A DNA stretch of 39,797 nucleotides from Gammaproteobacteria bacterium (GCA_026399315.1 JAPLRF010000031.1:1-39797), one strand, 5' to 3'; shown: positions 27,263-36,056, counted from the first letter of the stretch. A program made the numbers and translations. Notes: a model not told the origin generated them from the letters alone.

Positions 27263-27826
27263 ATGGCAAAATATGAAGCGTTACCCACCACCACCATTCT
27301 TCCCAATGGGACAATGTTACATGCCAATGAATTGCCCGAATTGGTTCACATGGATGATCCTGCGTTATCCATCATGACGGATTACACCTTAATACCGCCT
27401 CACACTATTTCACCCAATGACACAAAGATCGGAAGAGCAATGGAGACCAGCGGCGTACATTTGTTACTGGTAATTAATAATGAAGGTCATTTTCAAGGCG
27501 TACTAGGCTCACAAGATGTTTGGGGCGAAAAACCCATTAAATTAATTCAAGAAAATCGCATTCGTCGCGATCAAGTGCTCGTTAAAATGATCATGGTTCC
27601 CTACAGTCACGTTACTGCACTCGATTTTTCATTGCTTGAATCTGCACGCGTAGGACACATTGTTAAAACATTATCTGAAAACAAGCAACAATATGTATTA
27701 GCTGTTTCGCCTAGCACAGCTGATGCCGTACAAATGATACGGGGTATTTTTACTGCGTCACAAATTAGCAAACAATTGCATGTCGATGTTGCTGATCTTT
27801 TTTTTAAAACGGAATCTTTAAGATAG
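27263..27826 (+). CDS. CBS-domain protein
   Basis: A 187-residue cytoplasmic protein made almost entirely of a tandem CBS pair. The first repeat is around SPNDTKIGRAMETSGVHLLLV (about 50-85), the second around FSLLESARVGHIVKTLSENK (about 117-165). CBS pairs bind adenine nucleotides and normally regulate an attached enzyme or channel; none is attached here, so it may be a stand-alone sensor. AGAGGA precedes the ATG. It is divergent from the zinc-ribbon/waaF operon. Confidence 0.82.
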   Translation: MAKYEALPTTTILPNGTMLHANELPELVHMDDPALSIMTDYTLIPPHTISPNDTKIGRAMETSGVHLLLVINNEGHFQGVLGSQDVWGEKPIKLIQENRIRRDQVLVKMIMVPYSHVTALDFSLLESARVGHIVKTLSENKQQYVLAVSPSTADAVQMIRGIFTASQISKQLHVDVADLFFKTESLR

Positions 27827-27833
27827 CTCCCAT

Positions 27834-27854
27834 GTGGGGGCAATAGCCCTCACG
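27834..27854. repeat. Small hairpin, family member 2
   Basis: GTGGGGGC (27834-27841) and GCCCTCAC (27846-27853) pair around a 4-nt loop. The reverse complement matches the hairpin at 2807-2826 including the single A-C mismatch. It lies between the CBS and dnaQ-like genes. No T-run follows. Confidence 0.6.
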
Positions 27855-27889
27855 CGATCCTTGCGATTAATTATTTCATGGACACCATA

Positions 27890-28579
27890 ATGACACGACA
27901 AATTATACTAGATACCGAAACCACCGGCTTATCCCCGCAGCAAGGTCATCGCCTAATTGAAGTCGGCTGTTTAGAGATGATTAACCGCCGCGTTACCCAA
28001 AATCGTTTCCATTATTATGTTAACCCCAAAAGGGCAATTGATGCGGGCGCAATAAAAGTGCATGGCATCACGGAAGAATTTTTAAAAGACAAGCCTGTAT
28101 TCGAAGATATTGCCGATGCATTGTTTGATTTTATTAATGGCGCCGAATTAATTATTCACAACGCCCCTTTCGATTTAAGTTTTTTAAATGCTGAGTTCGA
28201 ACGTGTTAACAAAAAACGTGCACCAATCACACAATTTTGCAGTGTTATCGACACATTGCCGATGGCGCGCCGCGAACACCCTGGTCAACAAAACACATTA
28301 GATGCGTTATGTCGCCGCTATGGCGTAAACAATAAACACCGTGATTTACACGGCGCCCTAATTGATGCTGCATTATTGGCGGAAGTTTATTTATTAATGA
28401 CGGGCGGACAAACACAATTATTTGAATCTGAAGTGTCAAAAGAAGAAATAAATACTGGTGCGATTATTCAGGAAAAAATAAAACGTTCACATGCTTTGCC
28501 GGTTATTATGGCCAACGCGGAAGAACTGTCTGCACATGACGCCTTTCTCAATAAAATAGCGCAGAAACGCGGGCGGTAA
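27890..28579 (+). CDS. dnaQ: DNA polymerase III epsilon subunit (3'-5' exonuclease)
   Basis: The proofreading exonuclease of replicative polymerase III. The 229 residues have ExoI motif ILDTETTGL (residues 6-14), ExoII HNAPFDLSFLN and ExoIII HGALIDAALLAEVYL with the catalytic His and Asp. A C-terminal extension presumably binds the alpha subunit. An upstream ATG at 27878 adds four residues; neither start has a strong ribosome binding site. In many gammaproteobacteria dnaQ sits beside rnhA, which is not here. Confidence 0.95.
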   Translation: MTRQIILDTETTGLSPQQGHRLIEVGCLEMINRRVTQNRFHYYVNPKRAIDAGAIKVHGITEEFLKDKPVFEDIADALFDFINGAELIIHNAPFDLSFLNAEFERVNKKRAPITQFCSVIDTLPMARREHPGQQNTLDALCRRYGVNNKHRDLHGALIDAALLAEVYLLMTGGQTQLFESEVSKEEINTGAIIQEKIKRSHALPVIMANAEELSAHDAFLNKIAQKRGR

Positions 28580-28627
28580 GCCTGCGTGCAAACCTAGCAA
28601 CACATCTTCACTGGCAATGATAATACA

Positions 28628-28903
28628 TCATGCAATATTTTTTTCTAGCAGTAATCTATGCTTTGAATCCATCAACTTTAATGCATTTGACCCACGCGTA
28701 ATTTTGGCAATGCTGACATTAAGCTTATCTGACATGTCGCGTTGCGTTAATTTGTTTTCCAATAGAGCTTTAATGATCGCATAGCGGTCAGCAATAGAGT
28801 CTTTTTCTTCAATCGTTAAAAAACAATCGAACAGCGTTGACAATTCTTCAGGTGATTTCGCCTTTAAACACAGCGTTAAAAAATTTTTCCAATCTTGTTT
28901 CAT
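28628..28903 (-). CDS. trpR: Trp operon repressor TrpR
   Basis: A 91-residue all-helical repressor that binds operators when loaded with tryptophan. The DNA-reading helix-turn-helix at about 51-77, LTQRDMSDKLNVSIAKITRGSNALK without its last residues, is nearly the canonical TrpR motif (QRE..K.ELG...ATITRGSN.LK). It lies 82 bp after the ABC importer operon on the same strand and converges with dnaQ. With a TrpR-like site at the importer promoter, the likely circuit is tryptophan-dependent repression of import. Its own promoter is not clear. Confidence 0.93.
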   Translation of the reverse strand: MKQDWKNFLTLCLKAKSPEELSTLFDCFLTIEEKDSIADRYAIIKALLENKLTQRDMSDKLNVSIAKITRGSNALKLMDSKHRLLLEKNIA

Positions 28904-28923
28904 CGATTATTCTCATTTTATAC

Positions 28924-28942
28924 GTGAGCGCTAACGCTCCCA
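28924..28942. repeat. Small hairpin upstream of trpR (loose family member 3)
   Basis: GAGCG (28926-28930) pairs with CGCTC (28935-28939) around CTAA. The sequence ACGTGAGCGCTAACGCTCCC resembles the hairpins at 2807 and 27834. There is no T-run, so it is a weak candidate terminator for the importer operon. A TATAAA (28917-28922, minus strand) beside it could be a trpR -10. Confidence 0.4.
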
Positions 28943-28985
28943 TTAACTCAATTGTACTTTTTTGTGATAATCATTCATTGCAGTA

Positions 28986-29699
28986 CTAATAACAATGTTG
29001 CAATAAATCAGGCACAGACAAAGCTGATTTTTCCGCTGCATTGGCTTCAAAAACAATTTCCCCTTCGCGCAAAGCGATTAAACGATTACCATATTTAATA
29101 GCGTAGTCCAAGTGATGCGTGGTCATCAAACACGTCATATTTCTCTGCTGAATAATTTTCTGCGTTATCGCCATCACATTATCTGATTTCTTAGGATCCA
29201 AAGCACTGGTGTGTTCATCTAATAGCAATAAATCAGGCTGATGACGCAAATATAAAGCAAAAGCCAAAATCTGCTGTTCACCGCCCGATAAGTTTTTAAC
29301 GCGTGTTTTCAGTGCTTTTGATAATTGCGGATTAAATTCTGCTAGATATTGCGATAGCATTGACAAGCCACCCCTTTCATCATCAATCAGCAAAGCATTT
29401 TCTTCAACGGTTAAATCCGTAAAAATACTGTCGGCGATAAATTGCGTGATGGTTACCATTTCACGTCTAATTGATTTTGAATCATAGGAGGCAATTGATT
29501 TATTTTTAAAATTAATGTCACCAGATGATATTAAATAACTGCGATTCATTAATTTTAATAAAGTACTTTTTCCAGAGCCATTTCCACCTAAAATCACGAC
29601 AAAATCACCCGGATAAACACACATCGAAAAATTACGGATAATTTGTCTGTCACTGTTAACTGAAAAAGAGGTGTTTTTAAATTCAATCAGCGGTAGCAT
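28986..29699 (-). CDS. ABC transporter ATP-binding protein, TrpZ-like
   Basis: The ATPase of a three-gene importer. The 237 residues have Walker A GGNGSGKST at 38-46, signature LSGGEQQ at 137-143 and Walker B LLLLDEH at 157-163, with the DEHTSALDP form that is frequent in the TrpXYZ-type importers. The start overlaps the permease end by 17 nt. Context with trpR suggests tryptophan as substrate; this is inference. Confidence 0.88.
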   Translation of the reverse strand: MLPLIEFKNTSFSVNSDRQIIRNFSMCVYPGDFVVILGGNGSGKSTLLKLMNRSYLISSGDINFKNKSIASYDSKSIRREMVTITQFIADSIFTDLTVEENALLIDDERGGLSMLSQYLAEFNPQLSKALKTRVKNLSGGEQQILAFALYLRHQPDLLLLDEHTSALDPKKSDNVMAITQKIIQQRNMTCLMTTHHLDYAIKYGNRLIALREGEIVFEANAAEKSALSVPDLLQHCY

Positions 29700-30570
29700 A
29701 TAACTCTCCGCGTTGTTTTGTATAATGTGCTGTCGACAAGAATGCCACTAATACCAAGCCCAAAAATAATTGCAAATAAACTGGGTTGATTCCCAAAACC
29801 AAGAGCCCGTTTAAAATTAAAAAATAAATAAATGCGCCTAATATACAGCCTGAAAAACCGATCAACGCGCTAAATCGATCAGATTTTACAAATCGTGATA
29901 TTATTTTTTCACCAATCACCACAGCACCAATCGCTGTTAATGCCATTCCCAACCCCATGTGAATATCTGCATAACCATTGAGTTGCGCTGTCATCACGCC
30001 ACACAAGGCAGCCAATAAATTACTGGTAGCCAAACCAACACCCAAATAAATAGCAGGATTTTTGCCGAGCTTTTTTAATAAATGCGGGTTGCAACCAAAT
30101 GCACGCATACTCAATCCAACACGACTGTGCAGCAATAAAAAAAGTGCGGTTGCTAAAATCAAGGAAAATATAACTAAAAAAATCATAAGCGCTGCAGTAT
30201 GATAATCCTGCAAATATTGCAAGAAAATATGATTGTTTAATAAACTGATATTCGGACGATTCATGACTGCAAAATTAATACTATATAGCATAAAGACAGC
30301 TAAAATCCCGGCTATCAATGAATTAATTTTGGCAACGCGTTGCATTACTGTCACACCAACGCCAATTAACGCCCCGCCCATTAATGCAATAATCACACTC
30401 ATGACTTGATTGCAGCCTAATGTCATCAAGCGCGCAAAAATAGCCGCACCCAAAACAAAAGTGCCTTCCACCGTCAAATCCGTAATCATTAAAACGGTGT
30501 AACTGATATAAACACCAAATGCCAACGGCAAGAAAATAAGTGTTTGTTGTAGCGCATTAAGTAATAGCAT
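29683..30570 (-). CDS. ABC transporter permease, TrpY-like
   Basis: A 295-residue inner-membrane permease with about eight to nine hydrophobic segments, of the branched-chain amino acid/sugar permease (BPD_transp_2) type. The stretch MITDLTVEGTFVLGAAI near residues 28-44 is characteristic of the TrpXYZ subgroup, and RAFGCNPHLLKKLGKNP resembles the cytoplasmic coupling loop. It sits between the binding protein (8 bp gap) and the ATPase (17 nt overlap). Confidence 0.87.
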   Translation of the reverse strand: MLLLNALQQTLIFLPLAFGVYISYTVLMITDLTVEGTFVLGAAIFARLMTLGCNQVMSVIIALMGGALIGVGVTVMQRVAKINSLIAGILAVFMLYSINFAVMNRPNISLLNNHIFLQYLQDYHTAALMIFLVIFSLILATALFLLLHSRVGLSMRAFGCNPHLLKKLGKNPAIYLGVGLATSNLLAALCGVMTAQLNGYADIHMGLGMALTAIGAVVIGEKIISRFVKSDRFSALIGFSGCILGAFIYFLILNGLLVLGINPVYLQLFLGLVLVAFLSTAHYTKQRGELYATAD

Positions 30571-30578
30571 AAATTACC

Positions 30579-31538
30579 CTAAAGAATAGTGACTGCATAT
30601 CCTGCTTTTTTTGCAGCTGCTTTCACTGCATTCGAATCAATATTTTGTGCTTTAGCCGCCACAGGGTTAATAAATACAAAATAATGCTTCATCATGTGCA
30701 CCGGCATAGCACTGGCTTTCTTTCCCTTTAAAACCTGCAAAGCCACTTTTGCCGCAACAGCACCTGATTGATATTCAGATACACCTAAAGCAAACGCAGC
30801 ACCTTTTGAAACAGAGCCATCGTCTGATGCGATAATCGGGATTTTTTTCTGTTCTGCTTGTTGCACCAAGGTATTAATACCACTCACAATCAGCTCGTCT
30901 TTTAAAATAAAAATTGCTTGGCTATCGGCTGCAATATTTTTACTGATGCTATAAAGATCTGATAATTGCGACACCATTAATTTTTGAACTTGAATATGAT
31001 CTTTTTTTGCCACCACTTCAAATTGCTTAACTTGCGTATATATTCGACTGTCTGAACTATAAATAAGGGTTAATTTTTTCAAATTCGGCAAAGCATCATG
31101 AATAAACCCCATGCGATCACTTGGTGCCACGCGGCTATTAACGCCCGTCACATTTAAATTATTCGCCTTTAAGGCTTGCTCTTTTAAATGATCAGCCGCA
31201 ATCGCCACAATCGGTTTATCACGAACCATTGCAATGGTCATTTGCGCGGCATCCGTACCGATTGGCGCAACCAAATTGACATTGGCTGAATTAAACTCTT
31301 GCAAAATAGCGCGTTGAATATTCGCATCACCCTGTGCGTTTTTAACAAGGTAATGAACTGGCACCTTCGACTCTTTATTCATCGTCGTTTCAAAACCATT
31401 TACAATCTGCGTCATAGCGGGAAGTTGGACGGGAACAAGAATGCCAATCGTGACTGGCTTTACTGACGTTGTCGCCATTGATGTCGCACTAACAACGGTA
31501 AGCGCGCAAAAAGTGATGATTTTTAAGGTTTTTTTCAT
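30579..31538 (-). CDS. ABC transporter substrate-binding protein, TrpX-like
   Basis: A 319-residue periplasmic binding protein with a signal peptide (KKTLKIITFCALTVVSATSMA, cut near 22). Two lobes follow, with motifs such as VAPIGTDAAQMT and GVSEYQSGAVAA of the ABC_sub_bind family. No lipobox cysteine follows the hydrophobic stretch, so it is probably soluble. GAGGA is 7 nt before the ATG. It is first in the importer operon, directly downstream of a predicted promoter overlapped by a TrpR-like operator. Confidence 0.88.
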   Translation of the reverse strand: MKKTLKIITFCALTVVSATSMATTSVKPVTIGILVPVQLPAMTQIVNGFETTMNKESKVPVHYLVKNAQGDANIQRAILQEFNSANVNLVAPIGTDAAQMTIAMVRDKPIVAIAADHLKEQALKANNLNVTGVNSRVAPSDRMGFIHDALPNLKKLTLIYSSDSRIYTQVKQFEVVAKKDHIQVQKLMVSQLSDLYSISKNIAADSQAIFILKDELIVSGINTLVQQAEQKKIPIIASDDGSVSKGAAFALGVSEYQSGAVAAKVALQVLKGKKASAMPVHMMKHYFVFINPVAAKAQNIDSNAVKAAAKKAGYAVTIL

Positions 31539-31567
31539 AACTATTCCTCAAAGGTAGCGATACTGAT

Positions 31568-31599
31568 GTAATGGTACGCGAGTACAGTGGAAAATGCAA
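31568..31599 (-). promoter_or_regulatory. Predicted importer promoter with TrpR-like operator
   Basis: On the minus strand, TTGCAT (31594-31599) and TACCAT (31571-31576) are 17 bp apart, a plausible -35/-10 pair for the importer. The 18-bp site 31568-31585 lies over the spacer and -10. It matches the consensus TrpR operator (GTACTAG-TTAA-CTAGTAC) at 12 of 18 positions. It matches the E. coli trpR operator, recalled from memory, at about 13 of 18, including the whole half-site GCGAGTAC. The transcript would start about 26 nt before the ATG. Confidence 0.55.
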
Positions 31600-31601
31600 G
31601 C

Positions 31602-32789
31602 TCAATAGAAAACCGGCGTCACCGCTAACATCTCCGCTAACAAAACCTTCGTTCTTCTTGAGAAGAACCCTGCCGTTAGTTCAGGGCACTTGACCTTGAC
31701 ATCTGAAATTGCTTTTCCAAAAAATTCAGGGTTTTTAATTTTCATTTCCGATTCCAATAGATTAAGGCCTTTTACTTTTTGTTCTTTCTGTTTTGATTTT
31801 CTTTTCTCCAACTCGGCTTGCAATATAGTCACTTGCGCCCGCAATGCGATCGAAGCTATTTCGTGCCACACTATTGCAAGCAGATCGTCGCAATGCGCTT
31901 TACCCAAATAGACATCATCCATTTTATTTATAAATAATTCGCGCGGGATGCGCGAAAAAAAAGTAATGCCTAAAATATATATGGCTTTCGCAATCGACCA
32001 ACGTTGACGATGATCTTGATGCGCCAAATTGTCTTTAACTGTTAAGGCAATTTCTTTTGCATTAACAAAAGCGCCATCTTGCTCTTTTCGAGAAAAAAAT
32101 AACCTAAACATATCACCCAACAAAACACCCAAGCTATAAATATCATGAGTAGGATCCGCCTTAATAACATTGCGATATCGCGTAAATACTTCAGGGGGTT
32201 GATGATAAAATTGCGTTTTGCAATAAAGCGTGTCATGAAAATGATCTAATCGAATAGCACCTACCGGCGAAAGCCAGCCAAAATCAATCACAAATGCATT
32301 TTCACGTTGTGCATTTTTTAAATTAAGATCCGAATATTTTCCAAACATAACGTTATCGGCTTTTAAATCACAATGCACGGCATTATATTTTTCATGCAAC
32401 TGATTGATCGCATCCGCTGTTTTTATCCAGTGGTAAAACACTTCTTTAACGGATTGATATGCGATGTCATGCAATGTCTTTCCCTCAAAAAAAGGCATTA
32501 GAATGTAATGAGGGGTTGTTTTGTCATAAGGGTTGCCGGAAAAAACACCAAGACCATAAATTTTATGATACCAATCTGCTTCTTTTTTAAAATCTAAACC
32601 AGCGCTGTATTTACCGTAATGCATTATTTCTGACTTAAGGCATAACTGACTTTCATCATCAGACTTAAAGCGAAACACATCACCAAAAGTACCTGAACCC
32701 AGCTTCTTTCCCGAGCGATAAAATATTTTTTCTTGGAATTTAAATGATGGGCCGCCGTCATATTCTGAAAAATCCACTGTCGTTCTCAT
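31602..32789 (-). CDS. Eukaryotic-like protein kinase, candidate Dot/Icm effector
   Basis: A 395-residue protein kinase fold with all catalytic motifs: glycine loop GSGTFGDV (31-38), Lys52 in CLKSE, catalytic loop HCDLKADN (139-146, HRD as HCD), DFG at 169-171, PPE in place of APE at 198-200, and DIYSLGVLL (216-224). Catalysis therefore looks possible. After about 300 there is a charged coiled-coil-like segment (QAELEKRKSKQKEQK) and a C-terminal tail. No membrane helix or PASTA domain is present, unlike housekeeping bacterial Ser/Thr kinases. The resemblance to host-type kinases, plus Dot/Icm genes nearby, suggests a translocated LegK-like effector. GGGGGA precedes the ATG. Confidence 0.8.
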   Translation of the reverse strand: MRTTVDFSEYDGGPSFKFQEKIFYRSGKKLGSGTFGDVFRFKSDDESQLCLKSEIMHYGKYSAGLDFKKEADWYHKIYGLGVFSGNPYDKTTPHYILMPFFEGKTLHDIAYQSVKEVFYHWIKTADAINQLHEKYNAVHCDLKADNVMFGKYSDLNLKNAQRENAFVIDFGWLSPVGAIRLDHFHDTLYCKTQFYHQPPEVFTRYRNVIKADPTHDIYSLGVLLGDMFRLFFSRKEQDGAFVNAKEIALTVKDNLAHQDHRQRWSIAKAIYILGITFFSRIPRELFINKMDDVYLGKAHCDDLLAIVWHEIASIALRAQVTILQAELEKRKSKQKEQKVKGLNLLESEMKIKNPEFFGKAISDVKVKCPELTAGFFSRRTKVLLAEMLAVTPVFY

Positions 32790-32933
32790 TATTCCCCCGT
32801 GATTTTCGATGAAAGTGCCGGGAGAATAACAAAACAGTAAAATTATTTATATCCGTGTTTTAACATTTAACTCGATCTTCTGGTTTTTTTGCCTCCATGT
32901 CTTCAAGTCCGGTTAATTTATCAAAAAAAAGCG

Positions 32934-33205
32934 AATAAATTACCCGCTTAATATAACCCTTTCGCTCACTGGATAAAGACAAAATGTTTTATGAAGGATG
33001 ACCTCACGGGTCCTGCCGATGATGCGACTCTCGCGTGCTCGCTGATGAATACTTCGATTACCGCAGAATTGCGCATAGTGGAAAATATCAACAATCCCAT
33101 CAGCTCCGCGCACGAGAGGGTCGCATCATCGTCACCTGCTCGGTCGATTATAAATAAAACATTTTATCTTTATCGTTCGCTGCATCTTACTGCGGGTAAT
33201 TTATT
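32934..33205. mobile_element. MITE-like 272-bp inverted-repeat element
   Basis: Perfect 14-bp termini AATAAATTACCCGC (32934-32947) and GCGGGTAATTTATT (33192-33205). Inside them are 21-bp arms with one mismatch (32972-32992 with 33154-33174), then a further imperfect long arm (33018-33047 with 33098-33130). The unit can fold into one long hairpin. It encodes nothing convincing (one small frame only). No obvious target-site duplication flanks it. It fills most of the 487-bp gap 32790-33276; the rest shows only AT-rich sequence and a 16-mer at 33218-33233 shared with 3080-3095. Confidence 0.75.
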
Positions 33206-33276
33206 TTAATTATTTAAGTATCCGCTCCAAATTAGAGGGTAACGGAAATAGTATTGCAGCGACTGAAAAGTAAATA

Positions 33277-34287
33277 TCATTTATGCGCTGGGTTTAATCG
33301 CATTATGATTGATTGCAGTAGCTGATCATCCACTTCTGCATGCCCTCGAGCGACATAAAAACGCTCATCCACAAAAGAAACACATTTAACAGCATCTTTT
33401 TCCGTCATGATAATGATTTCATCCTGCCCTACAAAATTAAAATCGGATTTTATAAAATGATGATGATCAGGAAATACTTTTGTCTTTAATGTTTTGTTTT
33501 GTAAATAATCCTTAACACCCTTAAAAAAGCGATCTGGATTGCCGATACCAGCAATGGCGATGATGCTAGGTTTATCGCCTATTCGCATGCAGTTTTCCGC
33601 CAGCGTTTCCCTGCTATTTATATTAATAATATCATCAATTACAAATTGCATTGTAAACGTATTCGCATTCACGCGATGGCTTCCACTTCCATTCACAACC
33701 ACAAAGTCCACTGACTTCAAGCGTTTTTTAGGTTCGCGAAGCGGGCCTGCGGGCAAGCAAAATCCATTACCCCATCCTCGCGTAGCATCTACCACAGCAA
33801 TTTCAATGTCACGCGCCAGAGCATAATGTTGCAAACCGTCATCACTGACAATCACATTACAACCCAATTCAATTAACTTCTGCGCATCATCAAAACGATT
33901 TGGACCCACTGCGATTGGCATATTCGTTTTTTTAGCCATCAGCACCGCTTCATCCCCCACCAAAATAGGATCAGAATTGACAGTCACACTTTGCGGCCAT
34001 ATTTTACTTTTACCGCCATATCCCCGTGAAATAATACCCGGATGAAAGCCCTGATTTTTTAATGCTGTCACTATCGCTATAACCAGAGGTGTTTTTCCTG
34101 TGCCACCAACAGTAATATTGCCGACAATAATAACAGGGATGCGCACGCTATTTGTTTTAAAAAGTTTTATTTTATATAAAAAATAACGAATAGAAATTAC
34201 CAATTGATACATTAATGACAAAGGAAACAGTAAATAGGCGAAACTATTTTTTCGATACCAAAATTTGTCGATAAAATTTAATTTCAT
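33277..34287 (-). CDS. lpxK: Tetraacyldisaccharide 4'-kinase
   Basis: Phosphorylates the 4' position of the lipid A disaccharide at the inner membrane. The 336 residues have an N-terminal hydrophobic anchor (YLLFPLSLMYQLVISIRYFL) and Walker A VGGTGKTP, then the family motifs SRGYGG, VGDEAVLM and DDGLQHYAL. The ATG at 34287 has GAGGA about 8 nt upstream; a GTG at 34311 would add eight residues. It follows msbA by 26 bp, the conserved msbA-lpxK pair. Confidence 0.96.
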   Translation of the reverse strand: MKLNFIDKFWYRKNSFAYLLFPLSLMYQLVISIRYFLYKIKLFKTNSVRIPVIIVGNITVGGTGKTPLVIAIVTALKNQGFHPGIISRGYGGKSKIWPQSVTVNSDPILVGDEAVLMAKKTNMPIAVGPNRFDDAQKLIELGCNVIVSDDGLQHYALARDIEIAVVDATRGWGNGFCLPAGPLREPKKRLKSVDFVVVNGSGSHRVNANTFTMQFVIDDIININSRETLAENCMRIGDKPSIIAIAGIGNPDRFFKGVKDYLQNKTLKTKVFPDHHHFIKSDFNFVGQDEIIIMTEKDAVKCVSFVDERFYVARGHAEVDDQLLQSIIMRLNPAHK

Positions 34288-34313
34288 ATCAGGGTTCCTC
34301 GCCACCATCACTG

Positions 34314-36044
34314 TTATTCCTTAAACTGCGCCTTGTATAAAGCAGCATAAACACCTTCATTTTCCAATAAAAAACTATGCGTCCCTGTTTCAACGATTTC
34401 ACCATTGTCCATGACAATAATACAATCTGCTTTTTCAACCGTTGATAATCGATGAGCAATAATTAACACTGTGCGGTCCTTCATTAAATCTTCCAGCGCC
34501 ATTTGAATATGGCGTTCTGCATGCACATCCAAGGACGCCGTTGCTTCATCCAAAATTAAAATCGGCGCATCTTTCAGTAATGCCCTCGCAATTGCAATAC
34601 GCTGACGTTGACCACCCGACAATAAAACACCATCTTCACCTATTTTTGAATCTAGGCCTTCTGGTAATTGTGAAATAAATTCCGTTGCGTGTGCCGCTTC
34701 TGCTGCCCGCATAATTTTTTCTTTATCAACAGGCGCAGGCAAGCCATAGGCAATATTGTTCGCAACCGTGTCATCAAAAAGAATGGTGTCTTGTGACACA
34801 AAAGCAAATTGCTGACGTAACTGAGCTAAGCGACACGTGCCAATATCAACACCATCAACTGTAATTTCGCCTGAATTAATTTCATAAAAACGAGGCAATA
34901 AATTCATTAAGGTTGATTTTCCGCTGCCTGATTTTCCGACAATCGCCACTGTTTTTCCTGCTTCAACCGAAAAACTAATATTCTTTAAAATAGCGCGTTT
35001 TGAGGTAGTATATTCGAAACACACGTTTTTAAATTCAATATTGCCTTTTACGCGCGATAAACTGCGCACGCCCGTGTCTTTTTCAACAGGCTCATCCAAC
35101 ATTTTAAAAATACTTTCTGCCGCCGCAACGCCTTTTTGAATTTCAGTATTCACCATGCTCATGCGTCGAACCGGGCGTAACAATGAAATCATCGCCGCGA
35201 CAATTGCAGTAAAACTACCTGCTGAAATATGCATCGCCGGATTGGTTGCGGCGAGCAAGGTAATCGCAATGGGAATAGCAAATAATAATTGAATGGAAGA
35301 CGTTCCCACACTGTTAGTCACCACGATTTTTAATTCGCGCTGTAAATTGGACTTGGTTGCGTTATTGAATTTTGCATTTTCATAATCTTGTCCGCCATAC
35401 AAACGCACAACACGATAACCATCAATCCCCTCACCCGCAACATGCGTTACGTCGCCCACAGATTGCTGCACATTTGCACTCAATCGGCGCATGCGCACAC
35501 TACTCCATTTCACTACCCAAGCAATCAACGGCGCGATAAAGATAAACAGCAAAGTTAGTTTCCAACTCACGATAAACATCACGATAATCAATCCAATTGC
35601 CGTGGAGGATTCGCGTAAAATAGTCAGCAACGCATCCGAGCAGGCTTGCGCTACTTGCTCTACGTTATAAACAATCGTCGATAAAATATAACCGGAACTA
35701 TTTTGATCGTAAAATGTAGCAGGCAATTGCATTAATTTTGCAAATATTAAGCGTCGCATGTCGCGCACAACCGTTCTTGCTACACGCGCAATAAAATAAC
35801 TCGATACAAAACTCGACATACCCCGAATAACAAAAATAGCAAAAATTAAAATCGGCAACCAATGAATAAAAGCACGATCACGGTGAACAAAACCATGATC
35901 GACAATCGGCTTTGTTAAACCAATAAAGCCCGCATCGGTTCCCGACATCAAAATCGTACCGATGGCACCCAACAAAAATAAACCCCAATAAGGTTTAGCT
36001 GATTGCAATAATCGTTTATAAGTTTTAATGCCGGTATTAGTCAT
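34314..36044 (-). CDS. msbA: Lipid A export ABC transporter MsbA
   Basis: Flips core-lipid A across the inner membrane. A 576-residue half-transporter: six membrane helices (about 1-310), then a nucleotide-binding domain with Walker A GKSGSGKST (about 368), signature LSGGQRQR and Walker B ILILDEATASLD. E. coli MsbA is 582. The ATG at 36044 has GGAA 7 nt upstream; the in-frame ATG at 36056 lacks a ribosome binding site. It lies upstream of lpxK. A large inverted repeat fills the gap to comEC. Confidence 0.95.
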   Translation of the reverse strand: MTNTGIKTYKRLLQSAKPYWGLFLLGAIGTILMSGTDAGFIGLTKPIVDHGFVHRDRAFIHWLPILIFAIFVIRGMSSFVSSYFIARVARTVVRDMRRLIFAKLMQLPATFYDQNSSGYILSTIVYNVEQVAQACSDALLTILRESSTAIGLIIVMFIVSWKLTLLFIFIAPLIAWVVKWSSVRMRRLSANVQQSVGDVTHVAGEGIDGYRVVRLYGGQDYENAKFNNATKSNLQRELKIVVTNSVGTSSIQLLFAIPIAITLLAATNPAMHISAGSFTAIVAAMISLLRPVRRMSMVNTEIQKGVAAAESIFKMLDEPVEKDTGVRSLSRVKGNIEFKNVCFEYTTSKRAILKNISFSVEAGKTVAIVGKSGSGKSTLMNLLPRFYEINSGEITVDGVDIGTCRLAQLRQQFAFVSQDTILFDDTVANNIAYGLPAPVDKEKIMRAAEAAHATEFISQLPEGLDSKIGEDGVLLSGGQRQRIAIARALLKDAPILILDEATASLDVHAERHIQMALEDLMKDRTVLIIAHRLSTVEKADCIIVMDNGEIVETGTHSFLLENEGVYAALYKAQFKE

Positions 36045-36056
36045 AGTGTATTCCAT

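Noticed and set aside
28568..28588. Hairpin at the dnaQ 3' end as an intrinsic terminator
   Set aside because: A modest 8-bp stem with one G-T pair and no T-run on either strand.
28954..29000. GTAC half-sites near the end of the importer ATPase gene as a trpR autoregulatory operator
   Set aside because: Spacing is wrong or the match is at most 10 of 18; not better than expected in AT-rich sequence.
32991..33209. A 72-codon frame inside the MITE-like element
   Set aside because: It runs through inverted-repeat arms, has no ribosome site and no recognisable domain.
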